From positions 1 through 64,000 of the forward strand of contig JANTQF010000020.1 of the NCBI GenBank assembly GCA_032988165.1: 64,000 nt of DNA. Direction: 5' to 3'. Positions 21,301-32,469 of this stretch are shown one piece after another. A program made the position numbers and the translations under genes. The DNA comes from Emmonsiellopsis sp. PD_33 (Eukaryota > Ascomycota > Eurotiomycetes > Onygenales > Ajellomycetaceae). Numbering within the stretch: position 1 is the stretch's first letter; every line of letters begins with the position of its first letter. A model generated the notes under the pieces. It worked only from the letters and a program-made list of their open reading frames with translations. It made no database searches and was not told where the DNA came from.

Positions 21301-22080
21301 CTACCTCCTGGGGGAGGAGATCATCTAACCCTCCACTCAATCAATAATTATAGGGTTGTTGGGTGTAGACCCAGACTGGCCACTAGCAGGAGATATAGGA
21401 GGTAGAGGAGAGCCTAAAGAGGAAGTTAGAGAGAGGGAGCTATTTTGATACATATCTTATATATTATATTAGCCAGGGTAATTATTCTATAGGTAGTTTC
21501 CACAAGACCCCCTAAAATGACTAGAGACTCAAATACAGAAGGAAAATAATCAATACTAACAACTTAATTAATAGAGATTATAGGAGTACTGCATTAGTCA
21601 TCCATCACATTATTGTTCATAGAATTAAATTAATATTACATTAATTTATAAGGGTTAAGGACAGATGAAGTGAGTGAGATTAATGGCATTCTATATGTAT
21701 ACTACAGTTCTCTCATGCTAGATTAGCAGTGCTCAGGCATCAGAGGAAGGAATATAGTAAAAGTGTGCCAGCTCCCAGTCAGCAATAGAGAGTATTTTAT
21801 AGTTATAATTAGCTGACCTATATATCATATCAGTCTTACTACTTCTCTATTATAGTGTTAAGGGTTTATACTTACATCTTTCATATGGAAGGTAATATCT
21901 TATAAAGGATATTAGAGGAGGGAGGATTTTCTTTTCCAGGAAGAAGAGAAATAGTAAGAGGATTTCAAAGTGATTATAGTTGATATGTTGGAGAATGTTG
22001 AAGATCCTTGATAGGAGAGAAAATATTTAATGAAAGTGAAAAAAAGATAGAGAAGTAGAGAAGAGCCAGGTATTTATAAC
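21301..22080. other. AT-rich DNA without recognisable gene
   Basis: A Pro/Gly-containing patch (21300-21440, CTCCTGGGGGAGGAGA) is less AT-rich than its surroundings. No open frame or motif convinced me. Confidence 0.3.
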
Positions 22081-22084
22081 TAAA

Positions 22085-22610
22085 AGTAATTGAATTAATG
22101 AATATAGGGAGCTTTGCAAAAGAAATTAAATTGACAAACATAGAGAGCTTTGCTTTACAAAAGGAATTGAATCAATGAATATAGAGAGCTTCATGAAAGG
22201 AATCAAATTGATGAATATAGAGAGCTTCACTTTATAAAAGAAATTAAATCAATAAATATAGAGAGCTTCATGAAAGGAATCAAATTGATGAACATAGGGA
22301 GCTTCACTTCATAAAAGAAATTGAATCAATAAATATAGGGAGCTTCACAAAAGGAATCAAATCAATGAACATAAGGAGCTTTATGAAAGAAATCAAATTG
22401 ATAAATATAGAGAGCTTCACTTCACAAAAGAAATTGAATTAATGAATATAGGGAGCTTCATGAAAGGAATTGAATCAATGAACATAGAAAGCTTCATGAA
22501 AGAAATCAAATTAACAAACATTCATGAAAGAAATTAAATTAACAAACATTTATGAAAGGAATCAAATTGACAAACATAGGAAGCTTCATGAAAGGAATCA
22601 AATTTAGTAA
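22085..22610. repeat. minisatellite, 36 and about 43 bp units, about 14 copies
   Basis: Units read GAATCAAATTGATGAACATA followed by GGGAGCTTCATGAAAG, 36 bp. Roughly every second unit carries an extra 7 bp in the last part (GAGCTTCACTTTATAAAAG). I count about 14 units, and substitutions are nearly all C/T or G/A. The array lies directly 3' of the integrase-core transposase relic. Confidence 0.8.
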
Positions 22611-22649
22611 ACTACTATAATAATAGAATATATGATAGAAAACTACATT

Positions 22650-24368
22650 ATCTATTCCTCTAACTCATCATATAGTGCTAGGTCTGAAACAGCAGCAAGG
22701 TCTATATTCCCATGATCTAGTTGTCAGTCCCATGCACCAGTTGATTTAGAAGATTGCCTCAGGATTGATGTAAGCCTGAAGTCAATATGCTTTTAAATGG
22801 CCACATGAAGGTTCATATATATGACTTGATGTACTCATTAACCATCTGATAGAGCATCAGCCATAGTTATCCTTTCTGCTGGATATCTCTTGTTACAAAT
22901 ATAATCCCTATATCATTTTTGTGTCTCAGCAGGAAGATACTCATCAATATCTACTATATATTAGTATAACTCTCTCTTGAAGGAGGTATAAAGAAGTACT
23001 CTACTTATTCCATTCAGAATACTAATCTTATAAGTCATTAAGAATCCTTAAATTAGATGTTAAACCATGCTATTCAGCATTCTTTAGATAATTATAAAGC
23101 ATCTAGGGATGTTCATAAACATCATATGATTACTAGCATTTTAATTAAATATAATGGTCATTCCAAACACTAATATAGTTTATAATCCCCTCTTGCATAA
23201 TTAGCATATAAACTGCAAGGAAGGCAATGCAATCAGAAAGTATATCATAATAGTAGTGATTTTAGCTGCTGAGTCTTTAAAAATATTGCTATGAGATAAA
23301 AGAATTAGATGTTAGTCTTATATTTATTTGATATAATAGGTGTAGTGATTAACTTACTCTCCAAGGATTTATAAATTCCTTTGCAAGCTGGCTCCATCAA
23401 GCCTCAATACATTGGTTGGCAGTACTTGTTCCATATTAATAGCATTGATCAAAGAGTATATCAGGGTCAATTTTCTGGCACAGTTTAAACTGGGCTGTAG
23501 TCATTATGAGAGTCTCAATACCCTAATCAGAGCAAATCACCTGTGGGAAAACCTGGTTCCTCTCAACAGTATTAAGATATTATCATAGAATAGAGACAGT
23601 AGTTTAACAGCTAATCCCAACATATATCCAAATGATATATTAAGAATATACATTAATAACTGCATAAATCTCAATTTTCTAGTGATTAAGCTTGCAATAC
23701 CCATCAACAGATCACAGGTAATTTAAACTGAGAATGATATATGTTTCATAATAGCATTGAAAATTATTAAGGCAGTAGTTAATTCTATCAGAATCAAGCT
23801 GACAAATAGTGGTAAATATATAATCTCTACAGTTAAATTCTCATGTTAGTTTTCATTGTAATTATTATATCAATTAGTTAGAAGTTTCTTACTGAGAGAT
23901 AGCATAGCCTTTCTTTCAAAAATGTATGTAAAGATGTCCACATTTAAATACTTGAATAAAGCCATTATTTAGCTCTTTCTGAATAGTCTTTATTAGTTCC
24001 TGCTATATTTTCTTGATATCATAATTAAGCTGTCACTGTGGAAGCCCCATGCATTTATGGATTCAGGCTAATCCATATAAGCTAAGTTTATATCTTTTAT
24101 CACTAAGAATTCACAGTATTTCATCATCCTGTAAACTCCTAGAGAATAAATCCTGAATGGCACTCTATACTTCATTATTATCCTTTAGTTTCTGATACTT
24201 AGAAATATTCCAGCATTTTAATGACTCAGTTAGAGTAGTATGACCAATGGTGAGATGTTTTTCATCCTTTAGATATCAAAGAATATTCTGTTATGTTAGG
24301 CCTTATTCAATGAGATCATAAATTAGATTTTAATAGGAGTTTAAGATAAATTCACCATGAGAAGGCAT
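22650..24368 (-). pseudogene. integrase-core (rve-fold) transposase relic, minus strand
   Basis: ATG at 24366-24368 (MPSHGEFILNSY) opens a frame readable to about 22650 with many transition stops. An N-terminal helix-turn-helix-like block (LTIGHTTLTESLKCW) is followed by an RNase-H-like core: KIEIYAVINVYS.YIIWIYVG, VERNQVFPQVICSD.G.ETLIM, AQFKLCQKIDPDILFDQCY, then YGTSTANQCIEA.WSQLAKEF with the catalytic Glu. This is the layout of the fungal 'integrase core domain' proteins that share the retroviral integrase fold but lack LTRs. The C-terminus reads NIDLAAVSDLALYDEL. It would have cut and joined DNA for a mobile element. The first catalytic Asp is not clear (Asn). Confidence 0.75.
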
Positions 24369-24618
24369 GATAAAAGAGACATATAAGAGGCTGATAATAT
24401 TAAAAAAAGAAAGATAAAAGTAGAAAAAAAAGCTTCTAGTCTGGAGAAGATTAAAAATAAATCATAAATAAATAATGATTACTAAGGAAATTATTTTTTT
24501 ATCCTCTAACATGTACAGCTGTGAGGTAGCTTGGCAGCAACAGTAAAGGCATGATTCATACTCCTAGAGATTAATGATTGATATAAAGATTGCAATAATT
24601 TCACACTAGATGTATTTA

Positions 24619-25570
24619 ATTATCAGGAAGAAATACTAGAAATTCATCTAGCTATCAGTTCATCTAGCTAAACTTTTTTACTGTGATTTCCCCCTTTAGA
24701 ACCTCTATCACACATTTACAGGCCTTAAAGACCTTACCCCCTTTCATTACCCCCTCTATAATTGCTCAGTTCTGAACCACTGGCAGCTTCTCACCCCTAC
24801 TAACTACTATAGTCTTTAACATCAAGAGCTCAGATCTGAACATATAGTAGATTTAAACAGTACTATACTTCAGCAGCTAAATTTTATTTTCCACACACTT
24901 TTTAGTCTTTAATTATTCCTACATTCACTGGGTATAAATCAGCTGGTTGAAATTAGTTCTATTCACTATCTTCTTTATTTCATCTATATAGGCCTTTTCT
25001 GCTTGCTCATCTATAGGTATTTTATCACTCTCAAACTCCTTCTCATCCTCAAGGTGCCACTTTGCCTCCTGCATGGTGTCCTTTGACTGGGTTATATATT
25101 TCCACATAATAACTCTAGATAGCCAGAATATTAGAAACAGCCATAGGAAATAAATAAAAGTTTTATATAACTTACATTTCATTGGGAGTAGTTGCCTGAT
25201 TATCTTCAAGTGCTGCTGCAGTAATGCCAGTTCTTACTCTATAATAATTAAATTAATATATGATAAGCTAGTATGAGATTAAATAAGTTATTACTTACTG
25301 TTTCCTCTTAACCTCAGCTCTCTTTGTAGCCTCAAATTCCTTGTAAACATCCTCATTTGCCTCCTTATATTTTACTGTAGTATAGAGCTTTTGGAGGTGA
25401 TAATTCTCAGCAGCTCAGTCAGCATTTTTTACTTAATTAATGGTAAGCTCATTAGTAGAGAGCTTGGCAAGCCATGCATGATTCTTTTGTGAGAATGGGT
25501 TTGTTGAGTGCTCTTTAGATTTCTTTCAACTATTAGTAGTAGTTCTAGGCTTAGAGCTATAGTGACCCAT
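24619..25570 (-). pseudogene. spliced accessory gene relic upstream of the transposase
   Basis: Three exons on the minus strand: 25299-25570 (MGHYSSKPRTTTNS...), 25176-25238 and 24619-25114. Introns of 60 and 61 bp begin GTAAGT and end TAG, and both preserve the frame. Exon 3 reads VIMWKYITQSKDTMQEAKW, EKAYIDEIKKIVNRTNF, and after decayed stops SELLMLKTIVVSRGEKLPVV and GKVFKACKCVIEVLKGEITV, ending LDEFLVFLPDN. All stops are explained by CGA, CAG or CAA changing by one transition. I do not recognise the family. It is charged and partly helical, with no membrane segment. It lies 250 bp upstream of, and in line with, the transposase, so it may be the second gene of the same element. Confidence 0.6.
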
Positions 25571-26900
25571 TTTTTCAGTTGGAGAGGTAGATGTGCAGAG
25601 GTGGATATGTGAAGATAAATGTATAGAGGTGGAGATAGGCAGAGAGATAGAGACAGAAAAGTTACAGTATATAGAAATAAGAGTAATAGTTGCTGATTAT
25701 GAGAATAATTAGTATAAAGAGATAAATAAAATAGGTAGAAGTAGAAAGGATTAAAAAGAAGAGCTCATTTATTATTTTTATTAGTATGTTTTTATTGAAT
25801 AACACACTAAGTAATACAGTTAACTAGGGGGTTCATTATCTTAAATATATTTTCTTTTCCTACTTTCTTTCATTTTCTACCTTTATCTATCTCATATTCT
25901 TCTTTTACTCTCTCTCTCTTTATATCTTACTTGATGTGCCCCTACTGCTCCCTTCTGTAAAGTAAGTATAGCTGTTGATTTCTAGTTAAATGTCAGTTTA
26001 TATGCTAATTGTAAAAGATGGTGAGAATAAAATAAACAGCCAGATGTTCCACTGAAGGAAAGGCACCCATGAAGAATCTTATTAGTAAGGCAGCAAGAAA
26101 ATTGACTGAGGGTAAGTAATTACCAGCATTAAGAACTGAACAAGTAAAGAAACCTCACTATTAGTGTTCTGGCAGTAAGTTAATTATAATATTAATATAA
26201 AGATTAGTATATTAATATTAATAACTTCTAGCTATTACACTATAAGAGATTTAGAGATACTAGAAATCCATAGAACTCTTAATGCATCATACTTTATTCC
26301 ATCAACTTGTACATGAGATTATAGTTAATAGGAGAGAAGAAAAGAACATTTATATTTAAGCTTCTACACTGAAAGTACTGCAGGAGGTAGCAGAGGTAAC
26401 TCTAACTTCTAAACTTAAAAGTATGTTATCTATTTAAATACTCTTATTAGCTATTTAATATATTGATATGAAAATAATTAGTGGCAAATCACCTTACCAT
26501 TCATACTAAGTGTGTAACAATTTAGCCTTATGATATGCAGCTGATGCAGAAACTTCAGAAGATAATAATAGAATATAAATTCTCTAATTACTTAGATTGA
26601 TTTAATAGGGGGTGTTGGTTTTTTTATTAAACTTTTAAATTCTGAAAAAAAAAATATTACATCAGAACTTAATAATCTTCTTACTGATTTTAACTGATGT
26701 GTGTGCATATGTGGTAATAAGGATTTCAAGTATAAAATATGAAATTTTGTATTACAGATATTTGTCATTATAGACTACTGTATCTAGCTCTGTTTCACCT
26801 GCTTCTCACCTACAATATACCTCTAGCTAATCAATTTCATTAATAGCTATCTTTCTGTCCAATGTCAGCCTCTCCCATTTCACTGGCCTGTCATCAGAGA
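25571..26900. other. AT-rich DNA upstream of the two-gene element
   Basis: 25590-25670 is purine-rich (AGAGGTGGAGATAGGCAGAG). Pyrimidine-rich runs follow at 25850-25930. A homopolymer pair (T6, then A9) occurs at 26620-26655. I found no terminal inverted repeat that matches the region downstream of the transposase, and no gene. Confidence 0.3.
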
Positions 26901-26902
26901 AG

Positions 26903-27364
26903 ATGGCAGAGCTTGAGAATTAAGGTGCTAATAAGAAGAATTCTAATATTGCTGAAGCTGTTGAAAAACATCAGAAGACTAGCTGTTATAGATACATATA
27001 TTATTAGAATATTAAGCCTGCCTTAAAAGCTCAGCTTAATAATGTAAAGGAGCTGAATGATAGTTAGCTTATTAAACTTCTAAATTAGCTTATAAAATTA
27101 TTATTCTTTTTTCCTTTGTGCTATCATTATACTATCAATCTTGAAGGGAAAATCAGTTTACTAACTCAGGGTTTAAATCAGGCAGCTTTAACATTCAGAC
27201 TTAAAGCTATCATTAATAGCTATAGAAATTTTGATTGGATCTACACTGCTAATAGCACTTTTCATTATTTTTATAAAGAGTACTATTCTACCCATTTAAA
27301 GAATCTTCTTCAGATATATTATATGAGACATACTACTCTCCCTTTTATTGCTTCACTGAACTAG
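26903..27364 (+). pseudogene. unidentified coding relic, plus strand
   Basis: A frame from the ATG at 26903 stays in phase for about 153 codons with four stops. It starts MAELEN, continues SNIAEAVEKHQKTSCYRYI and KPALKAQLNNVKELNDS, and ends in an 82-codon uninterrupted part (LTQGLNQAALTFRLKAI, NFDWIYTANSTFHYFYKEYY). The stops are TAA and TAG where Gln fits. I recognise no domain. The open 3' part and consistent frame argue for a real ancestral gene. Confidence 0.4.
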
Positions 27365-27577
27365 ATGAGCATATTAAAGAACCTTAACTTAAGAAGTATA
27401 AATATAGATCTCATACTAAGTAGCTAGAGTGTAGATGGCTCTTTATCTCTTCCAATTTTCTCCTAGCTCTAAATAGAGATAGCTGAGGGAAATGTACTCA
27501 CTATATATAATATACTTAGAAAGATAATAATATATAAATGAGATATATACTTATTTCATTAGTAAAAAGATTAGAAG

Positions 27578-27895
27578 TTACTGGGGTAGCTCTATACAAT
27601 ACTCTATAGAATCATCTAGCAGATAATTCATCAGGACCCAATTTACTATATCTAATATATTACTTTTTGCTTGGATTATCAGATATAGCTCATCTCCTAC
27701 TTCTATTACATTAAGTTTACTAGAAAGAAGAATAGCATATTTTTTCAGTATATTAATATCAACATTTAATACCTTGCTGAGGAGAGTTATAATGTAAATA
27801 TGATCTAGAGGTTCATTAGCATAATAAATAAGGATCATGTAAACTGTATAATTATAGTTTCTAATATATATTATTGTGTCTCTGAGTGGAATCAC
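27578..27895 (-). CDS. hypothetical 105-codon open frame, minus strand
   Basis: Uninterrupted frame beginning with a GTG (so the true start is upstream or lost): IPLRDTIIYIRNYNYTVYMI, LDHIYIITLLSKVLNVDINI, LKKYAILLSSKLNVIEVGD, then SNILDIVNWVLMNYLLDDSI. It alternates helices and strands with an acidic tail and could be a small winged-helix-like domain, but that is a guess. Absence of any stop over 105 codons in this decayed DNA is notable and could mean younger insertion or chance. It lies antisense to the end of the 26903 relic region. Confidence 0.4.
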   Translation of the reverse strand: MIPLRDTIIYIRNYNYTVYMILIYYANEPLDHIYIITLLSKVLNVDINILKKYAILLSSKLNVIEVGDELYLIIQAKSNILDIVNWVLMNYLLDDSIEYCIELPQ

Positions 27896-28640
27896 TAACT
27901 TTGTGGAAGGGGGTTTTTAGATGGCAAAATCATTTAGAATGTCTTCTCATAAATGCTAATTAATTAAGATTTACAGGATTTTAAAATCAGCTGAAAGACT
28001 ATTTCTTATAAATAGAGAAATGTATAAATCATTATATCATATATTTCTTATAGAAGTATAGACTTAGTTATAATTAAGTGGAGAATGATACTTCCATGAT
28101 TCATTGAAATTCAGAAAGATAATAAGTCTTTAGAAGTTCTAAAGAGTAATATATAGAAGTAGCTCTCACAGGTAAATTAAGATCTTATATATAGATCTAT
28201 AATATCCTCTAGTCTGCTTATTCTATATAGTAGTATTTCTTATCACTTTTTTACTATTATAACTGTGACAGGTCTTAATGCACTTTCTGAAGCTTTAATT
28301 GGATGTTAGCAATGAGATAATCCTCTAATTCAGAGAGAGTAATAGATTCTTTTTAACCTGATGCTTAACTAGCCAGTCAAGAATTATATTCTAGCCTGGC
28401 ATAAGAGAGCTATAGAGGCTGCAGTTCATACTTTTACAACTATAATAAATACTAAGAAATAGTTATTTAGCAAGTAGAATTTCTTTTACTATTATTATAA
28501 TAATATTTCTCTTAATTCTATTATTAGTAATTATGTAGCTGCAGAAGGAGATATCATCAGAATTCTAATCTATAGTTATAAGAAAATAGATATTAGTTAG
28601 TTAATTCAGTTAATTATAATTTTCTATCTTAGGGTTAGAA
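27896..28640. other. AT-rich DNA with a short coding-like patch
   Basis: Between 28380 and 28590 the plus strand reads KNYILAWHKRAIEAAVHTFT, then FFYYYYNNISLNSIISNYVA, which looks protein-like but too short to identify. The rest has no signal. Confidence 0.25.
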
Positions 28641-29095
28641 AATGTTTCAGCCAATCAGAGCTCATCATTCTACTATAATTACTACTCTTACTGCTACTAG
28701 CATATGTTTGTTTTTCTCACCAAGTCACTCAGTTTGCTTCCTCTATACTATATTTTCCCCATATCTTCCTTATTTTCTTTTATTTTCTATACTCAGTGTG
28801 CTACTACTCTATGTTTATTTTCCTTACTATATCCACTTTCCTTTCTATACTTATTTATCTGTATATGCCTCACCCTGTACCTTCTACTGCTGATTTTACC
28901 TACTATATTTTCTTTCTCTTTACTCTCTATTTTTCCTTATGTCTCTTTCATCTTCATCTACCATACTGCTCACCTTAATCTTTATTTGCTACTTACTATT
29001 AACTATTTTACTTTCACTTGCAATGAGATCATGAATCTTATTAAATATAAGATCATTAGCATAAAGCTATGTACTTATAGCTACTCTATCTAAAT
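28641..29095 (+). other. pyrimidine-rich low-complexity block
   Basis: Long T/C-rich stretch giving three overlapping open frames (up to 129 codons) full of Leu, Phe, Tyr and Ser. Because all three frames are open and equally hydrophobic, this is composition rather than coding. I do not call a gene. Confidence 0.5.
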
Positions 29096-29454
29096 AGAGC
29101 ATACTCTTCCATTATTACTAACTTACTCATTCATTCCTCTGGGTCTCACTTCTACCTAGTAATTTACATGCTCTAGAGCTGCACTCTGCCTCCTCCTTCT
29201 CATTTGAAGCCTCTTATTGATCCTATTTCAGCTTCTATCTCCATCTCTGACTATAGAGGCTGCAGCCCTATAATTCTATGATTCAAACTATTAATGAATC
29301 ATTTTATCTAGGCCTCTACCTAAAAATACTCTTTCATCATTACTAACTTACTCATCCATCTCTAGGCTGCCTTCCTGCCTTAATATAGCCACTTTCTTGC
29401 AAATAAATGATCTGGTACAGCATATAGCTGTTCATCAGCTGACTTTGGGATGAT

Positions 29455-29580
29455 ATAGTTAGGTCAATTTTGGGATAATATATTTAGAGCTACTACTCTC
29501 ACTGTAGAACTGATTAATTTCAGGATAATATATTCTAAGCTGCTACTCTCACTGTAAAGCTGAGTCATTCTTTTATTTAC
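29455..29580. repeat. two-copy tandem repeat, about 60 bp
   Basis: GGGATAATATATTTAGAGCT followed by ACTACTCTCACTGTAGAACTGA near 29470, repeated as AGGATAATATATTCTAAGCT, GCTACTCTCACTGTAAAGCTGA near 29525. A partial third unit (GGGATGATATAGTTAGG) precedes them. Confidence 0.6.
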
Positions 29581-29607
29581 TAGGTTAGTAAATCAGAAGG
29601 AGGAGAG

Positions 29608-29997
29608 ATATGTGGTGAGAATCTACCACTAGATTGAATCAATTTTTTACTGAGACTTTCACTACTAAGTACAGCCATGAAGATAGATATTTTTCTTTTA
29701 TAATAAAACTTCATCTATTCATGTGTGGATTTCTCTTACATGTGTATGCTTCCTTGAGATGGATCTTTTATTTCTTTTGTGTGTTACCTTATCATTCTAT
29801 TACTATGTTATTTTATACTATAAATTGCTAATATATTTCTCTACTTCAATATTAATATCAATTCTTTTCTTATATCTGCTGTTACTCTATTCTATACTGC
29901 CTGATATGCATACTTCATCCCTACTTCACTATAAGTCATCTTATTATTGTTTGTCTATTTCTAATGAACCATTCACTCAGGGGTGAGCAAATAGAAC
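29608..29997 (-). repeat. internal segment adjoining LTR copy 1, shared with 47739-48064 and 51251-51327
   Basis: The whole segment aligns to two separated blocks further right. 29608-29930 matches 47739-48064, and 29931-29997 matches 51256-51327. The later copy is split by 3.2 kb. The minus strand reads like a decayed N-terminal coding region (IRKELILILK...), so this may be the leader and gag start behind LTR copy 1 read leftwards. Plus-strand open stretches (29634-29986) are Leu/Phe-rich and probably not genes. Confidence 0.55.
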
Positions 29998-30316
29998 TGT
30001 AATATCCAGTGTTAAATATAAAGACTATTCTAATTCAAAAGGTAGATTATAAGTCATTAAATAGTGTGACAGGAATAGACAGGTAAAAATGTATGTATAT
30101 TTTAAATATAGGAGTTATATAGTAATAGAACTATTTGCTGGTTCTTTTCATAAGAAACCTGCACAGTATATATATTAATAGCTAATTACTAAGTGTATAT
30201 CACATGCATATTGCCAGGTGCATCATCAGACACACTGCTGAGCCCAAGGTTCAAAATCTGAAGTCTAAGAGTGCAGTTAATCTATATGTGACACACAGTC
30301 TCCTTTGCACATTACA
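29998..30316 (-). repeat. 319-bp LTR, copy 1
   Basis: Plus strand runs TGTAATATCCAGTGTTAAAT to CCTTTGCACATTACA. The copies at 51328-51646 and 55437-55755 have exactly the same length and the same termini once transitions are allowed. By orientation relative to the PPT next to the 55437 copy, this one lies on the minus strand. It sits directly against a truncated chromovirus integrase at 30317. Confidence 0.85.
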
Positions 30317-31700
30317 TTAACTCTATTTATTATCATTGATTTAGCCTCTGGGATTTCACTGTGCCATGTGTGATATGATTTAAGTAATGAGACATGAAAA
30401 ATAGAGTGTATATCTTTATATTATAGTGTAAGTTTCAGTTTGTATGCTTATTTCCCCTACTTGTTGATGATTTTGAAAGAGCTGAGTTGATAATAGTTGA
30501 GCTTTAAACTTAAATGTAATATATTGATGTTTTTTGAATGTAATATGATCTAGTCTCTAACTGTAAAATACTTCTTCTTGTGATATTAATTATAGTATTA
30601 CTTTTATATTTCCTGAGCCTTTAGAAGAGATTCTTACAGATTATTCTATATTTCTTTTATATAATATATATATTCTATTATCTTCTGTATGTCTCCTCTT
30701 CCTTTATTAATATCTAATTTAATATTAAGATATAGCTCAGGTTGAAAACCCATCAGCACTTTTACAGAAAATATCTTGAGGATACTATATATAAAGATAT
30801 TATAGAAAAACTATACTAATAATAACTATCTAATCTAATTGTTCTGATAGAAGTTATAATAGACATACAGATAGTACTCAAATGTCTGATTCTACCTCTC
30901 AGTTTAGCTATCTATTTGAGAGTGAAATACAGTCATTAACTATTAGCATACTTTTAGAAGATAATAGAGCATTAATTAGTATTTACTGTAGTTGAATATT
31001 CCAATGCAGTCTGTTATTTAATAGTATAGATAATCAAAAAATCTAGTGAAGATATTAAATATCAGGTTTGCAAGCTCTAATATACTTATACCTTTATTAA
31101 TTAATTTATAAACTACATATTTAATTAATTTATCTATAAATATTATAATTAAATTATAGATCTTGCTATTCTACTTGAATAGTAGGAGTTTGATGATGAA
31201 ATCCATTATCACTATTTTGAAAGAAGAGGTAAGAATAGAAAGTAATTCCAATTAACTATATTTCTTATAATAATATATTTTAATCTATTAGTAGATATTA
31301 TAGATGTACATATATTTCTAAATGTCTATTATTATATCATACTAAAAGTATTTCCTCTAAATACACTTAAGAGTATACTTAACACCAAAATATCCTCTTT
31401 AAGAATTATTATAATTTAATTTTATAATCTCATCCCTTATTACTTGATCTATAGAAATGAAAATATAACCCTTATGATGAAGTAGATCATCTTGATTGAT
31501 TATTTAATTTAAATACTAATTTTATCTATTTTATTTACTTTTATCTTTCTATATACTTCAGTATATTTAGTGTTCTAAGCTTGCATGTAATGCAGGAATT
31601 CCATGATAGGTTCAGTGAGAGAGAATTTATAGACTGTATTAGATTTTATAATTATATTAATTAATATTTATAGTATTAGATGAGCTAACTTTTTTATATT
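30317..31700 (-). pseudogene. chromovirus integrase relic, truncated in the chromodomain
   Basis: Minus-strand homologue of the integrase at 51647-53290: the same order of blocks, from the RNase H/IN linker (31560-31670) through ICQQ-type zinc-domain residues, KIYDLIIIF.DKLIKY, CISLSNR-like core ends, and the C-terminal KLNYHQLSSF and ACKLKLT.QY blocks. Homology breaks abruptly at 30317, inside what is the start of the chromodomain in the other copy, where LTR copy 1 begins. Beyond 31740 the similarity to retroelements is lost. Stops abound. Confidence 0.75.
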
Positions 31701-32190
31701 ACTAATAATATATCTCTCATTTATACATATATTTTAATATATGTAGAAAGTAAATGCATCAACATTAGCAAAATATTTATTTAGCTTAGAAATCTTCACT
31801 CTGGACTTGCTGACATTACTGGCTATATTATATCAATTATGTGGGATGCACACTGGGCTTGCCCTAGTTCAGCCTCTAGTTTAATTAGCTTACAAGGATC
31901 CCACATATGCTACACATATTACCTCAGTTCTAGTAGTTATTCTCTGTGCTAGCTCCACTTTAGCCTACCATGCATGAATGCTCTAGCCTGAGGGGCATGC
32001 TCTGTACCTGCTCAGATTCAGCTCAGGGCATTAATTATATAATATAGGCATTCAGATCTATTACATCATACTTAGAGCTAACTCACAGTCAGTGCAGTGC
32101 AATTAATTATTACTCAGTGCATTAGTCATTGTTATTTTCTTACTCTATACTAGTATTTAATAATATGTCTGGATACTTCAGACTGATTAC
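31701..32190. other. less AT-rich stretch left of the palindrome island
   Basis: 31790-32110 is visibly richer in GC than its surroundings (GGGATGCACACTGGGCTTGC, ACCATGCATGAATGCTC). No coding frame or repeat partner found. It may hold the left end of the large element at 32192-47105, but I could not pair it with a right end. Confidence 0.3.
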
Positions 32191-32191
32191 T

Positions 32192-32207
32192 CTCAGCTTA
32201 AGCTGAG
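32192..32207. repeat. leftmost 16-bp palindrome of the AGCTTAAGCT family
   Basis: CTCAGCTTAAGCTGAG, a perfect 16-bp palindrome. It is the first of at least 13 copies with an exact 10-bp core in the next 15 kb and has the same extended form as the last one at 47092-47107. Confidence 0.85.
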
Positions 32208-32469
32208 GTCTCTCATCAGTGGTCACATGACTTGCAGCTACTAGAGTGATATATCATAAGACTAGCTTATAGTTTATTCAGCTATTTTAGATTATATATA
32301 ATCTCATTAGTAAATGATTTATTTAGCTGATCTTCTAATTACTCTATCTCACACTTCATTCTCATTTATTATTATAAATTTACTAACTTTTATCTTAACT
32401 ATCAGCCTGTACTATCCTCTCATATTCTTACCCTTCAAAGCTACATACTGCTAATTAGCCACTTCTGCC

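Noticed and set aside
22085..22610. CRISPR-like array (regular repeats with spacers)
   Set aside because: Units are contiguous tandem repeats with no unique spacers, and the genome is eukaryotic.
28641..29095. Three overlapping plus-strand open frames of 60-129 codons
   Set aside because: All frames are open and equally rich in Leu, Phe, Tyr and Ser, which reflects a pyrimidine-rich block rather than coding.
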